In this document: in pieces, positions 48,888 to 56,095 of the stretch
Position numbering within the stretch: the stretch's first letter is position 1
Layout: each line of letters begins with the position of its first letter
DNA from: Silanimonas lenta DSM 16282
Lineage (GTDB): Bacteria; Pseudomonadota; Gammaproteobacteria; Xanthomonadales; Xanthomonadaceae
NCBI RefSeq assembly: GCF_000429065.1
Contig: NZ_AUBD01000010.1
Coordinates: 62,001 to 126,000, forward strand
Direction of reading: 5' to 3'
Length of the DNA: 64,000 nt
The notes under the pieces: model-generated
The model's database searches: none
Told to the model about the DNA's origin: nothing
What the model saw: the letters and a program-made list of their open reading frames with translations, nothing else
Position numbers and translations under genes: made by a program

Positions 48888-51329
48888 ATGCCCTGCCCCG
48901 TGCCGATGTCGAGCTCCACCCCCGCTGCCGCCGAAACCGCCACCGCCCTGCCCGCCCCGGCCCGCGATCCCGCGGCCATCGCCGCCGGCATCGCCCGGCG
49001 CATCGCCGAGGGCATCGGCGCCCAGCCGGCGCAGGTACGGGCAGCCATCGAGCTGCTCGACGGCGGCGCCACCGTGCCCTTCATCGCCCGCTACCGCAAG
49101 GAAGTGACCGGCGGCCTCGATGACACCCAGCTGCGCGAGCTGGAACAGCAGCTCGGCTACCTGCGCGAGCTGGAGGAGCGCCGCGACGCCATCCTCGCCT
49201 CGATCGCCGAGCAGGGGAAGCTGACGAAGGCCCTGCTCGAGGACCTGCTCGCCGCCGACAGCAAGGCGCGCCTGGAAGACCTCTACCTGCCCTACAAGCC
49301 GAAGCGCCGCACCAAGGCACAGATCGCCCGCGAGGCCGGGCTGGAGCCGCTCGCCGATGCGATCCTGGCCGATCCCTCGGTCGCCCCCGAGGAACGCGCC
49401 GCCGCCTTCGTCGATGCGGAGAAGGGCGTGGCCGACGTGGCCGCGGCGCTGGACGGCGCCCGCGCCATCCTGATCGAGCGCCTCGCCGAAAATGCCGCCC
49501 TGGTCGGCGAACTGCGCGAATGGCTGCAGCAGAAGGGCGTGCTGCGCTCCCGGGTGATGCCGGGCAAGGAGGCGGAGGGCGCGAAGTACCGCGACTACTT
49601 CGAGCACGTCGAGCCGATCGCCACCATCCCCTCGCACCGCATGCTGGCCCTGCTGCGCGGCCGCCGCGAGGAGATCCTGGCCGTCGATCTCGAGCCCACC
49701 GCCGACCTCGAGGCCGGCCACGCCTATGCCGAAGGCCGCGTGGCCCTGGCGGCCGGCATCACGCCGAAGGGCCGGGCGGCGGATGCCTGGCTGCTCGCCA
49801 CCTGCCGCCTCGCCTGGCGCGCCCGCCTGCTGATGCACCTCTCGGTGGAACTGCTGGCCGCCGCCCGGGAGAAGGCCGAAGCGGAAGCCATCGCGGTGTT
49901 CGGCGAGAACCTCAAGGATCTGCTGCTCGCCGCCCCTGCCGGCCCGCGCCCGGTGCTGGGCCTCGACCCCGGCCTGCGCACCGGGGTGAAGGTGGCGGTG
50001 GTGGATGCCACCGGCAAGCTGGTGGCCACCGACACGATCTACCCGCACGAACCGAAGCGGCAGTGGGAGGCCTCGATCGCCCGCCTCGCCGAGCTCTGCG
50101 CCGCGCACCGGGTCGAGCTGATCGCCATCGGCAACGGCACTGCCAGCCGCGAGACCGACAGGCTGGCCGGCGAACTGATCGCCAGGCACCCGGCGCTGAA
50201 ACTCACCAAGGTGGTGGTCAGCGAGGCCGGCGCCTCAGTGTATTCGGCCTCGGAGCTGGCCGCACGCGAGTTCCCGGAGCTCGACGTCAGCCTGCGCGGC
50301 GCCGTCTCCATCGCCCGCCGCCTGCAGGACCCGCTGGCCGAGCTGGTGAAGATCGAGCCGAAATCGATCGGCGTCGGCCAGTACCAGCACGACGTGAACC
50401 AGTACGCCCTGGCGCGCGCCCTCGACGCCCGGGTGGAGGACTGCGTGAACGCCGTGGGGGTATTCGTGAACACCGCCTCGGCACCGCTGCTGGCACGCGT
50501 TTCGGGCCTGAGTGCCACGGTGGCCGAGAACATCGTCCGCTACCGCGACGAGCACGGCGCCTTCCGCTCGCGCCGCGAGCTGCTGAAAGTGCCGCGCCTC
50601 GGCGAGAAGACCTTCGAGCAGTGCGCCGGCTTTTTGCGCATCGCCGGCGGCGAGGAGCCGCTCGATGCCTCGGCCGTGCACCCCGAGGCCTACCCGGTGG
50701 TGGAGAAGATCGTGAAGGCCTGCGGCCGCCCGGTAACACAGCTGATCGGCGATACCGCCACCCTGCGCAGCCTGAAGCTGGAGCAGTTCACCGACGAGCG
50801 CTTCGGCCTGCCGACGGTGCGGGACATCGTGAAGGAACTCGAGAAGCCCGGCCGCGACCCGCGCCCGGAGTTCAAGGCCGCACGCTTCGCCGAGGGCATC
50901 GAGGACCTGAAGGACCTGCGCCCCGGCATGGTGCTGGAGGGCGTGGTCACCAACGTGGCGGCCTTCGGCGCCTTCGTCGACATCGGCGTGCACCAGGACG
51001 GCCTCGTCCACATCTCGGCCCTGTCCGAGCGCTTCGTGAAGGACCCGCGCGAGGTGGTGAAGGTGGGCGACGTGGTGAAGGTGAAGGTGCTGGAGGTGGA
51101 CGTGGCGCGCAGGCGCATCGCCCTCACCCGCCGCCTCGACGACGTCCCCGGCGAGGCCCGCGGCGGCCGGCGCGAGGAGCGCCCCGGGCCGGACGGGCGC
51201 AGCGGACAGGCGACGCGCGACCCCCGCCACGCCGCTGCGCGCGGCGGCGGACGCGGCGCCCCCGCCGGCACGGCCCCGGGGCCCGCCAACACCGCCCTGG
51301 CCGATGCCCTGCGGGCGCTGAAGCGCTGA
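48888..51329 (+). CDS. tex: Tex family RNA-binding transcription accessory protein
   Basis: An 813-residue Tex protein. The N-terminal helical region carries [40 protein letters not shown] and [18 protein letters not shown]; the YqgF/RNase-H-like domain begins [21 protein letters not shown]; helix-hairpin-helix repeats follow ([40 protein letters not shown]). The S1 RNA-binding domain near residue 680 reads [20 protein letters not shown] basic Arg/Gly-rich tail ends the protein. Start at 48888 has GGGGGCC upstream; 48906 is a second possibility. Confidence 0.96.
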   Translation: MPCPVPMSSSTPAAAETATALPAPARDPAAIAAGIARRIAEGIGAQPAQVRAAIELLDGGATVPFIARYRKEVTGGLDDTQLRELEQQLGYLRELEERRDAILASIAEQGKLTKALLEDLLAADSKARLEDLYLPYKPKRRTKAQIAREAGLEPLADAILADPSVAPEERAAAFVDAEKGVADVAAALDGARAILIERLAENAALVGELREWLQQKGVLRSRVMPGKEAEGAKYRDYFEHVEPIATIPSHRMLALLRGRREEILAVDLEPTADLEAGHAYAEGRVALAAGITPKGRAADAWLLATCRLAWRARLLMHLSVELLAAAREKAEAEAIAVFGENLKDLLLAAPAGPRPVLGLDPGLRTGVKVAVVDATGKLVATDTIYPHEPKRQWEASIARLAELCAAHRVELIAIGNGTASRETDRLAGELIARHPALKLTKVVVSEAGASVYSASELAAREFPELDVSLRGAVSIARRLQDPLAELVKIEPKSIGVGQYQHDVNQYALARALDARVEDCVNAVGVFVNTASAPLLARVSGLSATVAENIVRYRDEHGAFRSRRELLKVPRLGEKTFEQCAGFLRIAGGEEPLDASAVHPEAYPVVEKIVKACGRPVTQLIGDTATLRSLKLEQFTDERFGLPTVRDIVKELEKPGRDPRPEFKAARFAEGIEDLKDLRPGMVLEGVVTNVAAFGAFVDIGVHQDGLVHISALSERFVKDPREVVKVGDVVKVKVLEVDVARRRIALTRRLDDVPGEARGGRREERPGPDGRSGQATRDPRHAAARGGGRGAPAGTAPGPANTALADALRALKR

Positions 51330-51356
51330 GCTGAAGCGCTGAGGCGAGACTGGCAC

Positions 51357-51385
51357 TTGACGCCTCATGCGCCGGCCACTAGGGT
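51357..51385 (+). promoter_or_regulatory. Sigma-70-type promoter of the metE riboswitch transcript
   Basis: TTGACG (51357-51362), a 17-base spacer and TAGGGT (51380-51385) put the start near 51392, right at the riboswitch. The same layout occurs upstream of the nrdA riboswitch. Confidence 0.65.
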
Positions 51386-51393
51386 GGCGGGCG

Positions 51394-51597
51394 TCGAAGG
51401 TTTCCATCGCTTCATCGAGATGATGCGATGGAATGAAAAGGGAAGCCGGTGAAGGCCCCGTGCCCATTCCGGCGCTGCCCCGCAGCGGTCATTGGAAACG
51501 ACCTCCGCACCAGGCACTGGCCCCTGTGGCCGGGAAGCCGCGGACAGTAGGCCCGCGCCTCCGGGCGCCCGTCCATGAGCCCGAAGACCTGCCTCGA
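51394..51597 (+). ncRNA. Cobalamin riboswitch upstream of metE
   Basis: The class signature elements are present in order: GGGAAGCCGGTG with downstream CCCATTCCGGCGCTGCCCC (51429-51481 region), GCAGCGGT, the core block CAGGCACTGGCC, CCGGGAAGCC and the terminal B12-box AGCCCGAAGACCTGCC (51578-51593). The outer stem is TCGAAGGT/ACCTGCCTCGA. Adenosyl- or methylcobalamin binding normally shuts off the downstream gene. Its target metE is the B12-independent methionine synthase, exactly the type of gene this switch represses. Confidence 0.93.
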
Positions 51598-51810
51598 CCG
51601 GAAGGCCACACCGGCTTTCCGACTGGCCTGGCGTCTCCGAGGGGAGGCAGAGGGCGTGATGGTCGGGGCGACCACGCCACCGGCCCTGCGTCTTCGTGTC
51701 CTCACGGAATGCCGGCTCGCCCGAGGGGGCGAGGGCCGCTTCCGCTCCGTTCTCCGCACCGGAGCGCGTTGCCTTCGTTCCTCATCCGACACCGCATGAG
51801 GACCTGTTCC
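51598..51810 (+). promoter_or_regulatory. Expression platform/leader between the riboswitch and metE
   Basis: 213 bases without a gene. Hairpins seen are GGTCG-GGG-CGACC (51661-51673), GCTCCG paired to CGGAGC further on, and CTCAT (51781-51785) paired to ATGAG (51796-51800). The last overlaps the metE ribosome-binding site GAGGA (51798-51802), so translation control is plausible. No T-tract terminator is apparent. Confidence 0.55.
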
Positions 51811-54126
51811 ATGACCATCGTTCATACCCTGGGGTTCCCCCGCATCGGCGCCAAGCGCGAGCTCAAGCAGGCGCTCGAGCAGTACTGGCGGGGCGAGATC
51901 GATACAGCCACGCTCGAAGCGCGTGCCCGCACCCTGCGGCTTCGCCACTGGCAGCTTCAGCATGAAGCCGGCGCCCGACACCTGCCCTGTGGCGATTTCT
52001 CGCTCTACGACCACGTCCTGGACACTGCGCTGCGCTTCGGCGCGGTCCCGGAATCCCATACCGCCCTGCTCGCCGAGCATCGGCTACGCGGCCTGTTTGC
52101 CCTGGCCCGTGGCCACCAGGATGCACGCCACGACCTCCGGGCCCTCGAGATGACCAAGTGGTTCGATACCAACTACCACTATCTCGTGCCAGAGCTGCGG
52201 GCCGGACAATCATTCCGCCTGGAGCCCGATGATCTGCTCGGCGTCTTCCATGAAGCCCGCGCCGCCGGCTTCCAGGCCCGCCCGGTAGTGCTCGGGCCGG
52301 TGAGTTTCCTCAAGCTCGCCAAGACCATCGACGGCAGTCCGGCCCTCGAACTGCTCGATGCCCTGCTGCCGCACTACGCGGCCCTGTTCTCGGCCCTGCA
52401 CGAGGCGGGGGCCGAATGGCTGCAACTCGACGAACCCTGGCTCGCCACCGACCTCGACCACGCCACGGAGCGGGCCTTCACCCATGCCTTCTCCGCCCTG
52501 GCCGGCGTTCCACGCCCGAAGGTACTGCTTGCCAGCTACTTTGGCCCCCTGCGGGAAAACCGCGCGCTGGCGCTCGACTCCGGCTTCGAAGCCCTGCACC
52601 TCGATCTCGTCCGCGGCGGCGAGGATCTCGAACCAGTGCTCGCCGCCCTGCCCGACGGCATGATTCTCTCGGCCGGTCTCAACGATGGCCGCAATGTCTG
52701 GCGCAGCGACCTCGATGGCCTGCTCGCCACTGCCCGGCGCATTGCCGATGTGATCGGCCGGGAACGGCTGTGGCTGGCTCCCTCATGCTCGCTGCTGCAT
52801 GTCCCGATCGACCTCGCCACGGAGACCCGGCTGGATCCCGAGCTGCGCAGCTGGCTGGCCTTCGCCCGGCAGAAGATCGAAGAACTCGCCCTGCTGGCAA
52901 CCGCGCTCGACGATCCGCAGACAGCCGGGCCAGCCCTCGCTGCCCAGCGTGCCGTCATCGAAGGCCGTCGCCGCTCCTCCCGCGTGCATCGCCCGGAGGT
53001 AGCCGAACGGCTGCGCCAGCACGCCGCCGGCGACCTTGCAGTGCGCGCGCCCTATGCCGAACGCCAGTCCCTGCAGCGGGAACGCCTCGGTCTGCCGCCC
53101 TTCCCCACGACCACCATCGGCTCTTTTCCGCAGACGTCCGGAGTCCGCGAAGTCCGGGCCGCCTGGCGTGCCGGGAAGCTCGATGACGACCAGTACCAGG
53201 CGACGATCCGCAAGCATATCGCCGCCTGCGTCCGCGAGCAGGAAGCCATCGGCCTCGACGTGCTGGTGCATGGCGAATTCGAGCGCAACGACATGGTGGA
53301 GTACTTCGCCGAGCAGCTCGAAGGATTCGCCTTCACCCGCCACGGCTGGGTGCAGAGCTATGGATCGCGCTGCGTCAAGCCACCGATCATCTGGGGCGAT
53401 GTCTGGCGGCCCCGGCCGATGACGGTGGACTGGAGCCGCCATGCCCAGTCGCTCACGTCAAGGCCGATGAAGGGCATGCTGACCGGGCCGGTGACCATGC
53501 TGCACTGGTCGTTCGTCCGTGATGACGTACCACGCCAGCGCACCGCCCTGCAGATTGCCCTGGCCCTGCGGGGGGAGGTGGCCGATCTCGCTGCCGCCGG
53601 ACTGCCCATCGTGCAGATCGACGAACCCGCCTTGCGCGAGGGCCTGCCGCTGCGCCGAAGCGACCGGGCAGACTACCTCGAATGGGCCGTGGAAGCCTTC
53701 CGGATCACCGCCGCCGGCGCCGGTGATGCGGTGCAGGTGCACACCCATATGTGCTATTCGGAGTTCAACGACATCATCGAGGCCGTGGCCGCCATGGATG
53801 CCGACGTGGTCTCCATCGAGACCAGCCGCTCGCGCATGGCCCTGCTCGATGCCTTCGTGAGGTTCCGCTATCCCAACCAGATCGGCCCCGGTGTCTACGA
53901 CATCCATTCGCCCCGCATCCCCAGCGAGGCAGAGATGCTCGAACTGCTGGAACGGGCCTGTGCGGTCATTCCGGCAGCCCAGCTTTGGGTGAATCCCGAC
54001 TGCGGCCTCAAGACCCGCGACTGGCCGGAAACCCGCGAGGCACTGACGCGGATGGTGGGCGCGGCACGGCAGTTGCGGTCCCGCCTTCCCGCAGCGGCAG
54101 CCGAACCGGTGGAGGCGACCCCATGA
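51811..54126 (+). CDS. metE: Cobalamin-independent methionine synthase
   Basis: Transfers a methyl group from 5-methyltetrahydrofolate polyglutamate to homocysteine without B12. The 771 residues start TIVHTLGFPRIGAKRELKQA, and contain ALEMTKWFDTNYHYLVPEL, PFPTTTIGSFPQT, GMLTGPVTMLHWSFVRDDVP and the zinc ligands in HTHMCYSEFND (His646, Cys648) and PDCGLKTRDW (Cys731). SD GAGGA is eight bases before the ATG. It is controlled by the cobalamin riboswitch and overlaps the thioesterase gene by four bases. Confidence 0.98.
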   Translation: MTIVHTLGFPRIGAKRELKQALEQYWRGEIDTATLEARARTLRLRHWQLQHEAGARHLPCGDFSLYDHVLDTALRFGAVPESHTALLAEHRLRGLFALARGHQDARHDLRALEMTKWFDTNYHYLVPELRAGQSFRLEPDDLLGVFHEARAAGFQARPVVLGPVSFLKLAKTIDGSPALELLDALLPHYAALFSALHEAGAEWLQLDEPWLATDLDHATERAFTHAFSALAGVPRPKVLLASYFGPLRENRALALDSGFEALHLDLVRGGEDLEPVLAALPDGMILSAGLNDGRNVWRSDLDGLLATARRIADVIGRERLWLAPSCSLLHVPIDLATETRLDPELRSWLAFARQKIEELALLATALDDPQTAGPALAAQRAVIEGRRRSSRVHRPEVAERLRQHAAGDLAVRAPYAERQSLQRERLGLPPFPTTTIGSFPQTSGVREVRAAWRAGKLDDDQYQATIRKHIAACVREQEAIGLDVLVHGEFERNDMVEYFAEQLEGFAFTRHGWVQSYGSRCVKPPIIWGDVWRPRPMTVDWSRHAQSLTSRPMKGMLTGPVTMLHWSFVRDDVPRQRTALQIALALRGEVADLAAAGLPIVQIDEPALREGLPLRRSDRADYLEWAVEAFRITAAGAGDAVQVHTHMCYSEFNDIIEAVAAMDADVVSIETSRSRMALLDAFVRFRYPNQIGPGVYDIHSPRIPSEAEMLELLERACAVIPAAQLWVNPDCGLKTRDWPETREALTRMVGAARQLRSRLPAAAAEPVEATP

Positions 54127-54536
54127 GCACCCCCATGCCCCGGGAGGACGGGGAAAGACCGCTTTCCGAGGCCAGGCTGATGGAAATCGTCTTCCCCCAC
54201 CACACCAACCACCTCGGAACCCTGTTCGGTGGCCAGGGCCTGGCCCTGATGGACAAGGCGGCCTTCATCGCCGCCTCGCGCCTGGCCCGTCGCACCGTGG
54301 TCACCGCCCGCTCGGAACGGGTGAACTTCCTCTCCCCGATCCGCCAGGGCGATCTCGTGGAAGTGGTGGCCCGGGTCACCCGCATCGGCCGAAGTTCGAT
54401 GCAGGTGGATGTGGAGCTGATCGCGGAATCCATCCACAGCGGAGAGCGCCGGCTGTGCACCACCGGGCGATTCCACATGATCGCCCTCGACGGGCAGGGA
54501 CGGCCGACGCCCGTCATCACGGAGGACCGCGGCTGA
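54123..54536 (+). CDS. Acyl-CoA thioesterase, YciA-like hotdog fold
   Basis: A 137-residue hotdog-fold acyl-CoA hydrolase. Landmarks are MEIVFPHHTNHLGTLFGGQG, LALMDKAAFIAASRLARRTV and TARSERVNFLSPIRQGDLVE, ending in a short polar tail. It is translated by ATGA overlap with metE, so it falls under the same B12 riboswitch. What acyl-CoA it cleaves is not known; an incidental passenger of the operon is as likely as a link to B12-dependent acyl-CoA metabolism. Confidence 0.88.
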   Translation: MSTPMPREDGERPLSEARLMEIVFPHHTNHLGTLFGGQGLALMDKAAFIAASRLARRTVVTARSERVNFLSPIRQGDLVEVVARVTRIGRSSMQVDVELIAESIHSGERRLCTTGRFHMIALDGQGRPTPVITEDRG

Positions 54537-54542
54537 AGGCAG

Positions 54543-54570
54543 GAGGCCCGCGGGACTGCCCGCGGGCCTC
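54543..54570. terminator. Strong hairpin between convergent thioesterase and nrdB genes
   Basis: GAGGCCCGCGGG and CCCGCGGGCCTC form a perfect 12-base-pair stem with loop ACTG. It lies seven bases after the thioesterase stop and 24 bases beyond the nrdB stop, so it could serve both strands. Neither side has a T-run. Confidence 0.55.
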
Positions 54571-54593
54571 TGGCGACTGCGGGGGAACCGCCT

Positions 54594-55658
54594 TCAGAAC
54601 GCCTCGTCGAAGGCCACCTCGCCTTCCACGCCCACCTGGTAGGCGCTCACCCGCCGCTCGAAGAAGTTGGTGAGCTCCTGCACGTCCTGCAGGTCCATGA
54701 AGGGGAAGGGGTTCTTCGCGCCGGTCTTCGCCTTGAGACCCAGCTGCACGCGGCGCTGGTCGGCCACGTAATCGAGATACTCGCGCATGTCCTTGAGCGA
54801 GAGCCCGGCCATGCCGCCCGAGAGCACATCCTCGGCGAAGGCGTATTCCACCGCCACCGCCTCGTCGAGCATACGGTCGACATCGGCGGCCCAGGCAGCA
54901 TCGCAGAGCGTCGGCTCCTCCTCGCGGGCGGTCTTCAGCACCGCCATGGCGAAGGCCATGTGCGCGCTCTCGTCGCGGAACACCCAGTTGGTGCCCGAGG
55001 CGAGGCCGTGCAGCAGCCCGCGCGAGCGCAGGTAGTACACATAGGCGAAGGCGGCGAAGAAGAACAGCCCCTCGATGCAGGCGGCGAAGCAGGCCAGGTT
55101 GAGCAGGAAGCGCCGGCGGTCGGCCGGCGTCTCGAGCCGCTCCAGGGCATGGATCGAATCGATCCAGCGGAAGCAGAACTCGGCCTTGGCCCGGATGCTC
55201 GGGATGTTCTCCACCGCGGCGAAGGCCCGCGCACGCTCGGCCGGATCCGGCAGGTAGGCATCGAGCAGGGTGAGGTAGAACTGCACGTGCAGGGCCTCCT
55301 CGAACAGCTGCCGGGACAGGTACATCCGCGCCTCCGGGGCGTTGATGTGACGGTACAGGTTGAGCACGAGATTGTTGGCCACGATCGAATCGCCGGTGGC
55401 GAAGAAGGCCACCAGGCGCTGCACCAGGTGCTTCTCGGCAGGCCCAAGTTTCAGGGCCAGATCCTGCACGTCAGGGGCGAAGTCCACCTCCTCCACCGTC
55501 CAGGTGTTGCGGATGGCATCCCGGTACATCTCGTAGAACTGCGGGTAACGCATCGGCCGCAGGGTGAGGTCGAAGCCGGGGTCGAGGAGTTTTCCGATGG
55601 GCCCGGCCTGTGCCGGAGAAGAGAGTGGCGAGGAGAGAGGAACGAGTGGCGCATCCAT
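54594..55658 (-). CDS. nrdB: Class Ia ribonucleotide reductase, beta subunit
   Basis: Provides the di-iron tyrosyl radical for NrdA. The 354 residues carry ligand Asp90, the E-x-x-H-x-x-x-Y block EALHVQFY (Glu121, His124, radical Tyr128), further ligands in IEGLFFFAAFAYVYYLRSRG and VFRDESAHMAF, and a C-terminus ending VAFDEAF that docks into NrdA. The N-terminus is odd: residues 4-12 (PLVPLSSPL) are encoded by one arm of the CT-rich inverted repeat flanking the inserted four-helix-bundle gene, whereas similarity starts near KLLDPGFDLTLRPMRYP. GGAG six bases upstream supports the ATG. It belongs to the B12-riboswitch-controlled nrdA unit. Confidence 0.97.
   Translation of the reverse strand: MDAPLVPLSSPLSSPAQAGPIGKLLDPGFDLTLRPMRYPQFYEMYRDAIRNTWTVEEVDFAPDVQDLALKLGPAEKHLVQRLVAFFATGDSIVANNLVLNLYRHINAPEARMYLSRQLFEEALHVQFYLTLLDAYLPDPAERARAFAAVENIPSIRAKAEFCFRWIDSIHALERLETPADRRRFLLNLACFAACIEGLFFFAAFAYVYYLRSRGLLHGLASGTNWVFRDESAHMAFAMAVLKTAREEEPTLCDAAWAADVDRMLDEAVAVEYAFAEDVLSGGMAGLSLKDMREYLDYVADQRRVQLGLKAKTGAKNPFPFMDLQDVQELTNFFERRVSAYQVGVEGEVAFDEAF
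55623..55649 (-). repeat. Left inverted-repeat arm of the four-helix-bundle insertion
   Basis: Read outward on the minus strand it begins CCACTCGTTCC and continues as CT-rich sequence. It matches the right arm (56056-56082) at 21 of 27 positions, including the first 11 exactly. It is in frame in nrdB, coding PLVPLSSPL. Confidence 0.65.
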
Positions 55659-55669
55659 GGAGGGCTCCA

Positions 55670-56038
55670 GTGCATTTCAAGAGTTCGGTGATGTGGCAAA
55701 AGGCGATGGATTGGGTGATCGAGATCTACGGAGTGGGCCGCAACCTCCCGGCGGAGGAGCGATTCGGCGTAACGAGCCAGCTCCAGCGGGCGGCGGTATC
55801 GGTACCAGCGAACATTGCCGAAGGCTGGACGCGCGAGAGTCGGAAAGAGAAAGCGCAGTTCCTGGCCATTGCACAGGGCTCGCTCGCGGAAGCCGAAACC
55901 CTGCTCCTGGTCGTCCGGCGCCTGCGGTGGATCGACGAGGAACGCCTCGACCGGATCCTCGGCACTGCAGACGAACTCAGCCGGATGCTCACCAGCCTTC
56001 GCCGCCGCTTCCGCCTTCCGCCGCCGGGGTGGGCGTGA
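55670..56038 (+). CDS. Four-helix-bundle protein, S23/IVP family
   Basis: A 122-residue protein of the family first described in 23S rRNA intervening sequences and related to the Avd proteins of diversity-generating retroelements. It reads KSSVMWQKAMDWVIEIYGVG, then GVTSQLQRAAVSVPANIAEG, then TRESRKEKAQFLAIAQGSLA and AETLLLVVRRLRWIDEERLD, four predicted amphipathic helices, with a basic tail. GTG at 55670 is preferred: GGAGGG lies five bases upstream. It is antisense between nrdA and nrdB and framed by CT-rich inverted repeats. No retroelement or transposase is nearby. Function unknown. Confidence 0.88.
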   Translation: MHFKSSVMWQKAMDWVIEIYGVGRNLPAEERFGVTSQLQRAAVSVPANIAEGWTRESRKEKAQFLAIAQGSLAEAETLLLVVRRLRWIDEERLDRILGTADELSRMLTSLRRRFRLPPPGWA

Positions 56039-56055
56039 TCCCGCCCCCGCCGTTC

Positions 56056-56082
56056 CCACTCGTTCCACTCCTCTCGCTTCAC
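56056..56082 (+). repeat. Right inverted-repeat arm of the four-helix-bundle insertion
   Basis: Begins CCACTCGTTCC outward on the plus strand and continues CT-rich, pairing with the left arm at 55623-55649. It ends 13 bases before the nrdA stop codon. Confidence 0.65.
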
Positions 56083-56095
56083 CACCCCTACTGAT

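Noticed and set aside
51433-51810. Open frame running through the riboswitch into metE, giving a possible 126-residue N-terminal extension
   Set aside because: Similarity to MetE starts at the ATG at 51811 with a proper SD, and the upstream sequence is fully explained by the cobalamin aptamer and leader.
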